NCBI GenBank assembly: GCA_003569245.1
Contig: BGOM01000019.1
Span: forward strand, 211,977-275,976
Reading direction: 5' to 3'
Origin: Opitutia bacterium
GTDB lineage: Bacteria; Verrucomicrobiota; Verrucomicrobiia; Opitutales; UBA953
Length of the DNA stretch: 64,000 nt
This document shows, one piece after another, positions 29,076 through 37,335 of the stretch. A model generated the notes under the pieces. It was not told where the DNA came from. It saw only the letters and a list, made by a program, of their open reading frames with translations, and did no database searches. Positions within the stretch are counted from its first letter, which is position 1. The number at the start of each line of letters is the position of its first letter. The position numbers were made by a program, and so were the translations under genes.

Positions 29076-29343
29076 GGGAACTTCAGGGAAAGGGGCGCGC
29101 TTCATTCCGCTCAAGCGGCCCCCGGACGCAAAAACGAAACCATCCCGCGGCGATGGCCGCTTCTCGACCGCCAAACCATCGTTAAAACTTATTCCGGACT
29201 TAATTCGCGGTTAAAGCGACGGAAAGGATAGGATTGGCTGCTCTCCGCTCCGGGCTTCGCCCGATGCCTGCGGCATCGCCTGTTCGCCTGACGGCTCACC
29301 GAACGAGTTCTCATCCCAGCCGGCACGCCTTTATGGTCGGACG

Positions 29344-29370
29344 AAAGTGGCGGAGAGGATGGGATTCGAA
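29344..29370 (-). repeat. tRNA-Ser 3'-end fragment (putative distal attachment site)
   Basis: These 27 bases are identical to 35520-35546 in the same orientation. They correspond to the T-loop, the T-stem 3' strand, the acceptor 3' strand and the CCA of tRNA-Ser(GCU), plus four bases beyond. The rest of a tRNA is absent here. This is the classic footprint left by tyrosine-integrase insertion at a tRNA 3' end. Confidence 0.7.
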
Positions 29371-29417
29371 GGAATGCTTCTCGTCTGTATGTCGTTGTAC
29401 TTCAACAACCGAGAAAC

Positions 29418-29438
29418 TTTGCGGACAGTTTGCGGACA
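29418..29438. repeat. Tandem 10-base direct repeat next to the distal tRNA fragment
   Basis: TTTGCGGACA occurs at 29418-29427 and again at 29429-29438, an 11-base period that places both on one face of the helix. It lies 48 bases inside the putative island end. Such repeats can be integrase arm-type or other protein binding sites; that role is inference. Confidence 0.4.
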
Positions 29439-29480
29439 AGTTAACTGCCAACTCTGCTAATTCTGCTAACCGAAGATTAG

Positions 29481-29512
29481 TGTGCAAGCGCGATCTTCAC
29501 CGCGCTTGCACA
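29481..29512 (-). terminator. Strong hairpin after the metal-efflux operon
   Basis: TGTGCAAGCGCG (29481-29492) and its exact inverse (29501-29512) form a perfect 12-base-pair stem with an eight-base loop. It starts six bases beyond the stop of the last gene of the operon. No clear T-run follows on the minus strand, so it could be a terminator or an mRNA 3'-end stabiliser. Confidence 0.55.
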
Positions 29513-29518
29513 TCATCA

Positions 29519-29935
29519 TCAGTGGTCGCAGATGCAGCCGTACTCCGGGCGCTTGCACTCGCCGCAGAGCGAGGTGTTGAGCGTGACACGGAAGTTGGCG
29601 GGCTTGGCGTCGGCCTTGGCGCGGATCTGGACGACGATCGGGGCGGGCTCCTTGGCCTGCAGCGGTTCCTTGGTGATGAAGCCGTTGGCCTGAGCCTCCA
29701 GCGTGACGTCCTTACCGTCGACCTTGACGATCACGGTGCGGTCGCCACGGGCGGCCGGCTTGCCGGCCTCGTCGACGAAGGTCACGGTGGCCTTGCGGTC
29801 CTGCTGAATCAGGAAGTCGGCGCGGACGCCAGGGGCTTCCAGGGCTCGGCCGGGGCGAGGTTCGGTAGCCGGCTTGGCGGGTTCGGCGGCGACGAGCACG
29901 CCGATTGAGAACAATGACAGGAGGAGGGTTTTCAT
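29519..29935 (-). CDS. Small exported protein with Cys-rich tail, in metal-efflux operon
   Basis: A 138-residue protein with a signal peptide (MKTLLLSLFSIGVLVAAEP). The body reads like one immunoglobulin- or cupredoxin-like beta domain (VRADFLIQQDRKATVTFVDEAGKP, then VIVKVDGKDVTLEAQANGF). The last 18 residues are CGECKRPEYGCICDH-like, with four Cys and a terminal His, a likely soft-metal site. Its ATG overlaps the stop of the upstream CzcA-like gene in a TGA/ATG arrangement (four shared bases), so it is the final gene of the operon. I do not recognise a named family. A periplasmic metal-binding or metallochaperone role, functionally like CusF, is inferred from composition and context only. 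Confidence 0.75.
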   Translation of the reverse strand: MKTLLLSLFSIGVLVAAEPAKPATEPRPGRALEAPGVRADFLIQQDRKATVTFVDEAGKPAARGDRTVIVKVDGKDVTLEAQANGFITKEPLQAKEPAPIVVQIRAKADAKPANFRVTLNTSLCGECKRPEYGCICDH

Positions 29936-32900
29936 GGTTGGTTGGGTGTTGGGTTGGAAGAAGAACGGGGACGCGACTCGACCCAGTCGTAGAGGACGGG
30001 CAACAGGAGCAGCGTCAGGGCGGTGGAAGTAAAGATACCGCCGATGACGACGGTCGCCAAGGGCTGTTGCACTTCGGCGCCCGGGCCGGTCGACAGCGCC
30101 ATGGGCACGAAGCCGAGCGACGCCACGAGCGCGGTCAGGAGCTTCGGGCGTAGGCGGGTCAGGGTGCCGTCCGTAACGGCCTGACGCAGCGGGACGCCGG
30201 CCTCACGGAGCTGATTGATGAAGCTGATCAGCATGATGCCGTTGAGAACGGCGATGCCCGAGACGGCGATGAAGCCGATGCCGGCAGAAATCGTGAACGG
30301 CATGCCGCGAAGCCAGAGCGCGAGCACCCCGCCGGTGGCGGCGAGCGGCACGCAGGTGAACACGAGCGCCGCCTGCCTGAAGCTGCCGAAGCCGGCGTAG
30401 ATGAGGAGCAGGATCAGCCCGAGAGCCGCAGGGACGACCAAGGCGAGGCGTTCGCGGGCGCGCTGCAGGTTCTCGAACTGACCGCCGAACTCCCAGTAGA
30501 CGCCGCCGACAGGCTTGACCTCGGCCTTGAGACGGGCCTCGGCCTCACGCACGAAGCCCTCGGTGTCGCGGCCGCGGACGTTGATCAGGATCGCCAGGCG
30601 TCGCCGGGCATCCTCGCGGGTGATGGTGCCGGGGCGCTCGACCAGCTTGACGTCGGCGACCTTGGAAAGCGCTACCATCGTGCCTGAACCGTCCTCCGCC
30701 GAGACCGGCAGGTCGCCGATCCGCGAGGGCGAGCTTTGCTCAGCGCCTTGCAGACGGACCACGACCTCCAGGGGGCGCCCTTGGGCGGGAATCTGACCGG
30801 CCCTCGCGCCGCCGAGGGCGGCCGAGACGATGTCATTGAGTTCCTCCGCATGCAGGTTGCGGCGGACCAGCTGGTCGCGCCTGGGAATGATGTCGACGGA
30901 GGGCAATAAGCCGGAGGCTTCGAACTCGACATCACCGCCTCCGGGAATCTTGCGCAAGACCTCGACGGCCTGCGTGGCGACGGACTCCATATCCGACAGC
31001 TCGTCCCCGAAGATCTTCAGCGAAAGGTCGGCTCGGGCGCCGGCCATGATCTCGTTGAAACGGAGTTGGATGGGTTGGGAGAACATCACGGTCTGCCCAG
31101 GCACGGTGCGTTCGAGCAGGTCGGACATCAGCTCGACGAGCCGGGCCTTGGTGATGGGCGCACCACCCTCGCGGCGCCAGGTGTCGCGAGGCCTCAGCGT
31201 GATGTAGGTGTCGGCGACATTAGGCCCCATGGGGTCGCTCGCGATCTCGGCCGTGCCGATGCGGGCGAAGATATGGTCGATCTCGGGGAACTTGGCTCGC
31301 AAGAGGGACTCGGAACGCTTCTGCAGGTCCACGGACGAACGGAGGTCGAGGCTGGAGGCGCGGACGAACTGGATCGTGATGGACCCCTCGTCGAGCTGCG
31401 GGATGAAGTCGGCGCCGAGGCGGGTGTAGCCGATCACGGCCGCCAGGGCGGCGCACGCCGAGGCCGCGACGGCGGCGGTCCGATGGGCGAAGCACCATTC
31501 GAGCATCACCGCGAAACCTGACTTGAGCCGACGGATCAAGCCGCCCTCCTCCGCGTGGCCCTCGGCGTGCAGCCAGAAGGACGCCAAGGCAGGCATGACC
31601 GTGAGAGCGACGACGGCCGAGGCGGCCAGGGCGACCACGACGGCTCCGGCCATGGGCTTGAACATCTTCCCCTCGATGCCTTCGAGGGCGAAGATCGGCA
31701 CATAGACGAGCGTGATGACGGTGACGCCGAGGAACATCGGACCGGCGACCTCGCCGGCCGCGGCGGAAAGCTCGGACGTGCGCTCATCCTCCGTCAGGGG
31801 ACGGCCGAGGGCGCGGACCCGCTCCTCGAGCCGTCGCAGGAAGTTCTCCACCATCACGACGGAGCCATCGACGATGAGCCCGAAGTCGATCGCGCCCAGG
31901 CTCATCAGGTTGGCGCTGGCCTTGGAGGCGGCCATGCCCGTGAGCAGGAGCAGGAAGGACAGAGGGATGGCCAGGGCGACGAGCAGCGCGGCCCGCCAAT
32001 GGCCGAGCAGCAAGAGCAGCACGGCGATGACGATAAGCGCCCCCTCGAGCAGGTTGGTCTCGACCGTGCGGATGGTGGATCCGACGAGGTCGGAGCGGTC
32101 ATAGAGCACGGTCAGCTTCACGCCCTCCGGCAGGTGGGCACCGATGGCAGCGAGCTTCTCCGTCGCGCGGCGCGAGACCTCGCGGGAGTTCTCGCCGGCG
32201 AGCATGATTGCGGCGCCGACGACCGCTTCGTGGCCGTCGACGGTGGCCGCGCCCATACGGGAGGCGTTGCCGATCGAGACGCCGGCGACATCGCCCACGG
32301 TCACGGCGGGACCAAGGCCGGCCGGGCGCAACGGGATGCCGGCCAAGTCCTTGGCGGTGCGGACGCGGGTGTCGGCCCGGACGGTAAAGGCCTCCCCGCC
32401 CAGCGACACAACTCCGCCGCCGGCGTTCTCGGTATTGCGGCGCACGGCCCGGAGCAGTTCCGACATGGGCACGCCGGCCTTGGCCAGCTTGGCGAGATCC
32501 GGCTCCACGAGCATCTGCCGCTCATGGCCGCCTATGACGTTGACGTCCGCCAACCCAGGTGTGGAGCGAAGGGCCGGACGCACCCGCGTGTCGTGCAGCA
32601 GGCGGAGTTCCCGGAGGCGCGTGGCCTCGTCGGCCGGCGCCTTGGCATCGGCCGAGTAGCCGATGGAGTAATAGACGATCTCGCCCAGGCCAGTGCTGAT
32701 CGGCGCCATCACGGGCACGGCACCCGGCGGCAGGTTGCCGGAGGCCTGACCGATGCGCTCGGTCACGAGCTGGCGGGCGCGGAAGATGTCCGTGCCGTCC
32801 TCGAAGATCAGCGTGACCTGGGAGAGACCGACCTTGGAGAGAGAACGGAACTCCACGAGACCCGGCAGGCCCGAGAGTTCGGACTCCAGTGGGATGGTCA

Positions 32901-33093
32901 TGCGGGACTCGATCTCGTCAGCAGCAAGGGCGGGGAGCGCGGTGTTGATCTGCACCTGCGGTCCCGTGATGTCAGGCATGGCGTCCACCGGGACGCGATA
33001 GGCCGACCAGAAGCCGAGGGCACTGAGCAGCAGGGCGCACGTCAGCACGGCGCCGCGACGGCGGATGGACCAGCGGGCGAGGGCCGCGACCAT
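29932..33093 (-). CDS. czcA: Heavy-metal efflux RND pump, CzcA/CusA family
   Basis: A 1053-residue inner-membrane RND transporter with twelve predicted helices and two large periplasmic loops. The fourth helix has DFGLIVDGSVVMVEN near residue 400. Its two Asp and one Glu correspond to the proton-relay positions Asp402, Asp408 and Glu415 of CzcA, which separate heavy-metal pumps from drug pumps. Other landmarks are MPDITGPQVQINTALP at the N-terminus and FAIEG-type and VLNGIMLISFINQLRE segments. It should export divalent or monovalent metal ions (Zn/Cd/Co or Cu/Ag); the Met cluster expected for CusA is not obvious to me, so CzcA-like is preferred. It follows the short adaptor gene by one base and overlaps the next gene by four. 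Confidence 0.92.
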   Translation of the reverse strand: MVAALARWSIRRRGAVLTCALLLSALGFWSAYRVPVDAMPDITGPQVQINTALPALAADEIESRMTIPLESELSGLPGLVEFRSLSKVGLSQVTLIFEDGTDIFRARQLVTERIGQASGNLPPGAVPVMAPISTGLGEIVYYSIGYSADAKAPADEATRLRELRLLHDTRVRPALRSTPGLADVNVIGGHERQMLVEPDLAKLAKAGVPMSELLRAVRRNTENAGGGVVSLGGEAFTVRADTRVRTAKDLAGIPLRPAGLGPAVTVGDVAGVSIGNASRMGAATVDGHEAVVGAAIMLAGENSREVSRRATEKLAAIGAHLPEGVKLTVLYDRSDLVGSTIRTVETNLLEGALIVIAVLLLLLGHWRAALLVALAIPLSFLLLLTGMAASKASANLMSLGAIDFGLIVDGSVVMVENFLRRLEERVRALGRPLTEDERTSELSAAAGEVAGPMFLGVTVITLVYVPIFALEGIEGKMFKPMAGAVVVALAASAVVALTVMPALASFWLHAEGHAEEGGLIRRLKSGFAVMLEWCFAHRTAAVAASACAALAAVIGYTRLGADFIPQLDEGSITIQFVRASSLDLRSSVDLQKRSESLLRAKFPEIDHIFARIGTAEIASDPMGPNVADTYITLRPRDTWRREGGAPITKARLVELMSDLLERTVPGQTVMFSQPIQLRFNEIMAGARADLSLKIFGDELSDMESVATQAVEVLRKIPGGGDVEFEASGLLPSVDIIPRRDQLVRRNLHAEELNDIVSAALGGARAGQIPAQGRPLEVVVRLQGAEQSSPSRIGDLPVSAEDGSGTMVALSKVADVKLVERPGTITREDARRRLAILINVRGRDTEGFVREAEARLKAEVKPVGGVYWEFGGQFENLQRARERLALVVPAALGLILLLIYAGFGSFRQAALVFTCVPLAATGGVLALWLRGMPFTISAGIGFIAVSGIAVLNGIMLISFINQLREAGVPLRQAVTDGTLTRLRPKLLTALVASLGFVPMALSTGPGAEVQQPLATVVIGGIFTSTALTLLLLPVLYDWVESRPRSSSNPTPNQP

Positions 33094-33094
33094 C

Positions 33095-33529
33095 TCAGTG
33101 TCCGTCGGCGCAGCCGACGCCCCCCTTGATCGCCTGCAGTTCGGCCGTCCAAAGGTCCCGGACGCCGGCGACGACGACGAGGTCGCCCTCCAGCACGCCG
33201 TCCGTGATCTCCGCGGTCTCGGCGGACTCAGTGCCGACCTTCACCGGGGTGCGCAACCAGCGCTGTCCGTTCGCCACGAAGATAAACACGCCCTCTGACG
33301 TCCGGAGCAAAGCCTGCCGCGGCAACACCACGCGGTCAGACTTCGTCAGCGCCTCGGCCTTGCGCAGGCCGATGAACTCGACCGCCTCCGGGGTAAGCAG
33401 CAGCCCCTGCCCCTTCTTGAATTCTGCGGCCTTGGCCGCCGGTGCGGGGCTTTCGATACCGACCGAGGTCGCGGGCTTGCCGCAACCGGCCAAGACAGCC
33501 AGGGAGCATGCGAGGATGACGTTTCTCAT
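33095..33529 (-). CDS. Short CzcB/CusB-like adaptor lipoprotein lacking hairpin and lipoyl domains
   Basis: A 144-residue protein with a lipoprotein signal (VLAGC, lipidated Cys at residue 16). After a linker, KGQGLLLTPEAVEFIGLRKAEA matches the strand that opens metal-efflux adaptors. It then jumps straight to VVLPRQALLRTSEGVFIFVANG and RTPVKVGTESAETAEITDGVLEGDLVVVAG, which match the C-terminal beta-barrel/membrane-proximal domain. The roughly 250 residues that should form the alpha-hairpin and lipoyl domains are absent without a frame disturbance. A His near the C-terminus (CADGH) may bind metal. Its stop is one base from czcA and its ATG overlaps the stop of the TolC-like gene. It is either a natural minimal adaptor or an internal in-frame deletion. 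Confidence 0.8.
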   Translation of the reverse strand: MRNVILACSLAVLAGCGKPATSVGIESPAPAAKAAEFKKGQGLLLTPEAVEFIGLRKAEALTKSDRVVLPRQALLRTSEGVFIFVANGQRWLRTPVKVGTESAETAEITDGVLEGDLVVVAGVRDLWTAELQAIKGGVGCADGH

Positions 33530-34793
33530 CGGGCGGAGACGGGATTGAAGTTCACGCCGCTCAGCTCGCGGAGACGGAAACCCGCCTCGACGGCCTGCTC
33601 CTGGATCACCAAGGCGGAGTCGACGGCCTCGAGGTAGCCCGCCTGGGCGTCCATGAAGAGCTGCAGGGAGAGAGCCCCCGCGCGGAAATGACTTTCGGCG
33701 AGCTTGGCGGCTTCGGCGAAGCGCACCGCCGGGTCGTCCTTGTGCATGCGCAGCTGATCGACCTTGGAGGCGTAGGACAGCCAGGTCTGGCCGAGGTCCT
33801 TCTCGACGTCGCGCCAGGCCGCGGCGATGGCCGCCTTCGACTGCCGCTTGCGTTCGTTGGCCGCGCGCTCGGCGGAACCGGAACGGCCGCTCACAGGCAG
33901 CGGGATGTCGAAGCGCAGGCCGACGATGGTCTCGCGCCCGCCCACGCGGTCCTGCAAGACATAAGGTCCGGCCGTGAAGCCCGGGACGCTGTTCGAACGC
34001 GCGAGATCGGACTGCAGGCTGAGCTGCTCGGACTCGAGCACCTGCATCCGGTAGGAGAAGTTGCCATCCCGCGCGGAAGCGAGGAACTCGTCGAGCCTGG
34101 GGGCGTCCTTGAGCGCGAGCACCGGCGCCTTGACGACGAGCGGGGCGAGCGAAGGCGCGCCGCGCAACTGGTTCATCTCCAGCAAGGCCTGCTGCAGCGC
34201 CAAGCGCGCCTCCTCGGATCGGCGGCGCGCGACGACTTCGGCGGCCTCGACCGATCGCAGCTCAATGGTCGGGGCGGGGCCGGACGGGTCGCGACCGACC
34301 AAGGCCTTGCGCAGGCCGGCGAAACGTTCGGCGACCTCCTCGCAGGCCTGGGCACGGACCTGGGCGCGGGAAAGACGATAAGCCAGCACCGTGGCCTTGG
34401 CCTCGAGCGCCTGCTCGAAGCGCCCCAGCCCGAGCTTGGCGATCTCGACCTGATGGTCCGCGATCGCGCGGCGAAAGCGCAGGCGTTCGGCCACTCGAAG
34501 GTCTGACTCAGCGATGCCGTCCAGACCTGACCTTCGTCAAGGAAGGCGCCGCCCGCATCGCGCAGGCGCTTACGGCCGACCTCGACCGAGAGGACAGGGT
34601 CTGGGTTGGAGGATGCCGAAGAGCCTGCCTCGCGCTCAGCGGCCAGCGCGGCGATGTAGGCCTGATGCTCGGGGTTGGACTCGACGGCTTGGCGGACGAG
34701 GTCGGCGACCTCGACCGGAAACGGGATTGGGTTCGGCTCCGCGGACGATCAGCGGGGCCAGAGGAAGAAGATGGAGATACGGGAAAGGGTCAT
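33526..34793 (-). CDS. CzcC/TolC-like outer-membrane component, frame-disrupted at the N-terminal end
   Basis: The intact reading frame from about 34494 to the stop at 33526 gives about 322 residues of an outer-membrane efflux protein, with paired coiled-coil repeats such as RRSEEARLALQQALLEMNQLRG and a C-terminal ESHFRAGALSLQLFMDAQAGYLEA. Upstream, to the ATG at 34793, the missing N-terminus is still readable in other frames: VEVADLVRQAVESNPEHQAY and LSVEVGRKRLRDAGG, then SQTFEWP, which should join ERLRFRRAI after insertion of one base near 34488. At least two further breaks lie between 34700 and 34793. Restored length would be about 420 residues, normal for CzcC. Three indels in 300 bases suggest either decay or poor sequence. 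First transport gene of the czc-like operon. Confidence 0.78.
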
Positions 34794-34895
34794 GAGTTTG
34801 GATGCATGCGGGCGCAGGCCAGGGTGCCCCCTTGGCGACGTGGTGTTTGATACGGCACGCCCCGCGTCCGTCGCGGACGCGAAGAGACGGGCGGC

Positions 34896-35285
34896 TTAGG
34901 CCACCGTATGAACCAGCCTCAGATACGCAGGCACAACGACCCAGCCCTCAAGGCCGGGGGGCGACAGGCAAACGAAAGAGCAATGAAAATGGGCGGTCCG
35001 TCTCGACGGGAGATTGTTCGCCATAGGCGAAACCGGAGTCAACAAGGGAGCACTCACCAAGACATTGGCGAGCGGGAGCAAGACTTCCGGCGAGTCAGCA
35101 AGCGCGACCGAATTCGAAGGCACCAAGCAATCCGAACAATCATCGGGCTGGGCGCAGGCTTGGCCGGCATGCTCGCAATCGGCCGAGACATCGTCGCAGG
35201 CACAATGATCGGCCGCGAGGACACCGACCGTCGCCCACAATAGCAGGGCGAGGCAGGCGAAGAGTCTGGAACGGGCGACAAGCAC
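34896..35285 (-). CDS. Small exported Cys-rich protein upstream of the metal-efflux genes
   Basis: A 129-residue protein starting at GTG, with a GAAGG ribosome-binding-like sequence six bases upstream. The signal peptide (LFACLALLLWATVGVLAAD) is followed directly by a cluster of eight Cys within 32 residues, in the pattern CxC, then spaced Cys pairs, and CSDC. The second half contains a His-Cys pair (HFHCSF) and hydrophobic stretches. I do not recognise the family. Its position, directly upstream of and co-directional with czcC, is like that of czcI or DUF2946-type genes in proteobacterial czc operons, which are small exported metal-responsive proteins; that comparison is by position, not homology. 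The DNA here is less GC-rich than the pump genes. Confidence 0.6.
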   Translation of the reverse strand: MLVARSRLFACLALLLWATVGVLAADHCACDDVSADCEHAGQACAQPDDCSDCLVPSNSVALADSPEVLLPLANVLVSAPLLTPVSPMANNLPSRRTAHFHCSFVCLSPPGLEGWVVVPAYLRLVHTVA

Positions 35286-35519
35286 TGCCTTCAGATTTCG
35301 TGCGGCCTGACCGAAGTCAAGCGAGGCACGGCCTTTGGGGCGCGCAATCGCGGAGGGGGTACCCGTTGGTCATAGTTCTTGGTCATACTTGGACCGGCAC
35401 ACCCGATCTTTTGGTAGAGTTTATGGTAACGTCGGATGGCCAGCGGCTCACCGATACCCTCGCAATAAGCATTTTATGCAGAAAAACGGGGGAAGTCCGT
35501 CATTCGGACATCCCGCGCT

Positions 35520-35546
35520 AAAGTGGCGGAGAGGATGGGATTCGAA
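35520..35546 (-). repeat. Proximal copy of the 27-base direct repeat (within tRNA-Ser 3' end)
   Basis: Identical to 29344-29370. It covers the last 23 bases of the tRNA-Ser gene plus four bases downstream. With the distal copy it frames the metal-efflux segment. Confidence 0.75.
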
Positions 35547-35614
35547 CCCACGATACCCTTTTGGGGTATACCCATTTAGCAAACGGGCGCTTTCGGCCAC
35601 TCAGCCACCTCTCC
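35524..35614 (-). tRNA. tRNA-Ser, anticodon GCU
   Basis: The 91-base minus-strand sequence folds as a serine tRNA. It has a seven-pair acceptor stem (GGAGAGG with CCTCTCC), an anticodon stem CCCGT/ATGGG around TTGCTAA (anticodon GCT), a long variable arm (ACCCC...GGGT), a T-arm GTGGG-TTCGAAT-CCCAT, and an encoded CCA. It reads AGC and AGU codons. It is complete and probably functional even though an element seems to have inserted at its 3' end. Confidence 0.95.
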
Positions 35615-35725
35615 AGGTCCTCTGTTGATTCAGGGGATGGGCTTGATAGGCGGGGTCGGCGACGAGGTCAAGGCACGAGGAGGCCCTCGCCGCAGGCCCG
35701 CAAACAGGGGCTCCGCTCCGCGGGC

Positions 35726-36930
35726 TCAGTCGAACGAGGGGACCTTGAGCGTGGCGCCGCCCTGCAGGGCGGATTGGTGCGCGATCATGCCGGGGGCGGT
35801 GTAGGCGACGGCGGCGTACACATCGACGAGGGGCTTGCGGCCTTTGACGAGGGAGTCGACGAACTCGTGCGTGATGAAGCAGTGCGAGCCTTCGTGGCCG
35901 CTGTCGTGGCGCAGGGGTTCGGGCAGCAGGTCGGTCTTCCACCAGGCGGGCGCGGCGTAGCGCTCGACGACCTGAGCGGAGCGCGAGAAGCCGCCGCTGT
36001 CCTTCTCGGTCGTGGCCTTGGCGCGCACAGACGACGGGGCCGCCGAGGCCGGCGGGGTCGGCGTGGTAGAAGCTCAGGCGGTCGCCGTAATAGCGGGCGC
36101 GTTCCCCGCCCTTCTGCGCGCCGCGCCACCAGACGGCGACGCGCATGGAATTGCCCCGGTCGGTGCGGAAGAGCGCGGTCTCGTTCCAGAAGGGGTTCTG
36201 GTAAGCGTTGTCCTTGAGGATGGGATCGTCATCACCCCAGCCATGGCAGGAGACCTCGACGAGCCGCTCGCCGGTGATGCCGAGGAGGTGGCGGTGCAGT
36301 GGGTCGGGTAATGCATCGGCGGGAGGCCGTGCCGCCAGGTGCGCCGGCCGTTCTCGAAGTAGAGCGACTCGAGCCCGGGGTGATGATACTCGGACTCGAC
36401 GTGGAAGAAGCCGGCCGAACGCGCCCCTTCCTGGTAGAACTTGCGGGCCGAGATCGTGAGCTGCTGCCAGCCAGCTGGTCTCGCCCATCATGTAGGTCAG
36501 GCCCGCCTGCCTTGACGGCGCCGACGAGCTGGGCGCATTCGTCGAGGGTCATCGCGGCGGGGACAGCGCTGAGGGACGTGCTTGCCGGCGGCGAGGCAGA
36601 GCAAGGTGTGGCGGACGTGGTCCGGGCGGGGTGGGCGAGGAAGACCGCCTCGACCTTCGGGTCCTTGAGGAGTTTCCTCGAGCGATGGGTAGGCCTTGGC
36701 GCAGCGGTAGGGTCTTCTGCAGGGCCGCGCGGCGATCCGCGCGGAGGTCGCTTCACCGCCTCCACGACGCAATCCGGATGCTAATGGAATGGAAGGTCGC
36801 GCCGAAGCGGCCGCCGACGATGCCGACGCGGACTTGCGCGCTCGGTGGTGAACGGGACCTGGGCAGGCAGCGCGAGGGCGCCCAGCGCGCCAAGGGAGAG
36901 ATTCCGCACGAATTGTCGACGGGTGGTCAT
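35726..36930 (-). pseudogene. Gfo/Idh/MocA-family oxidoreductase, broken by several frameshifts
   Basis: The start at 36930 gives a Tat-like leader (TTRRQFVRNLSLGALGALALPAQV). It is followed, in shifting frames, by VRVGIVGGRFGATFH (Rossmann nucleotide loop), KLLKDPKVEAVFLAHPA, and near the end GSHCFITHEFVDSLVKGRKPLVDVY and APGMIAHQSALQGG with the stop at 35726. These are the landmarks of secreted Gfo/Idh/MocA oxidoreductases common in Planctomycetota and Verrucomicrobiota, and the total length (about 401 codons) is right. At least five frame changes are needed to read through, so this is either a dead gene or a badly sequenced one. It lies just beyond the tRNA-Ser gene. Confidence 0.75.
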
Positions 36931-37016
36931 GGGTCGGGGTGAGTCTGTATTAGGCGTTCGCGGCTTGGATTTCGACCTGATTTTCGCGAGGACGGAGGGA
37001 GGACCCCCAAGGTGGT

Positions 37017-37035
37017 CCAGGGGTCACACCCCTGG
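37017..37035. repeat. Short hairpin CCAGGGGT-CAC-ACCCCTGG
   Basis: A perfect eight-base-pair stem with a three-base loop lies between the oxidoreductase remnant and a DUF3800 remnant. It could be a transcription terminator or a REP-type palindrome; no T-run follows. Confidence 0.4.
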
Positions 37036-37092
37036 TGCCGGACCCTAGGGGCAGACGGTGGCGGCGGCCACCGACCCCGCCTCCAAAGACGC

Positions 37093-37335
37093 ATGCACCT
37101 CCTCTACGTCGATGAAAGCGGCGATACCGGCCGGAACAACCCAGTGAACCATACTTTCGTCCTGTGCGGCTTGCTGGTCCACCACGCCGACTGGCACGTC
37201 GCGCAAGGGGCCTTGGAGGAGATGCGACCGACTGTTCGCCGAAAGGGGCGTGACTTGCATCGTGAAAGGGAAAGGGGGCGCTTTCGCGCCCCCCTAGGAG
37301 GAATCTCGGCGGGTCTTAGCCGCCTACACACCTGA
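37093..37335 (+). pseudogene. Truncated DUF3800 gene remnant
   Basis: The frame opens MHLLYVDESGDTGRNNP and continues FVLCGLLVHHADWHVAQGALEEM, the start of a DUF3800 protein including the hallmark YVDESGD. After about 45 residues the similarity ends and the frame runs through a GGGGGCGC-TTTC-GCGCCCCC hairpin (37274-37293) to a stop. A full DUF3800 protein has 200-250 residues, so only the first fifth is left. A complete DUF3800 gene follows 390 bases downstream, but the two are different enough not to be a recent duplication. Confidence 0.65.

Larger units (their letters stand above)
29344..35546. mobile_element. Putative 6.2-kb genomic island at tRNA-Ser carrying a metal-efflux operon
   Basis: The segment is delimited by a 27-base exact direct repeat that consists of the 3' end of tRNA-Ser(GCU). 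The intact tRNA lies at the right end with its 3' end pointing into the segment. Inside are only minus-strand genes for heavy-metal RND efflux and two small Cys-rich exported proteins. No integrase, excisionase or replication gene remains, so the unit would be a degraded or trans-mobilised island. The genes are as GC-rich as the flanks, apart from the more AT-rich noncoding ends, so transfer was not recent or came from a similar genome. The interpretation rests on the repeat alone. Confidence 0.5.
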
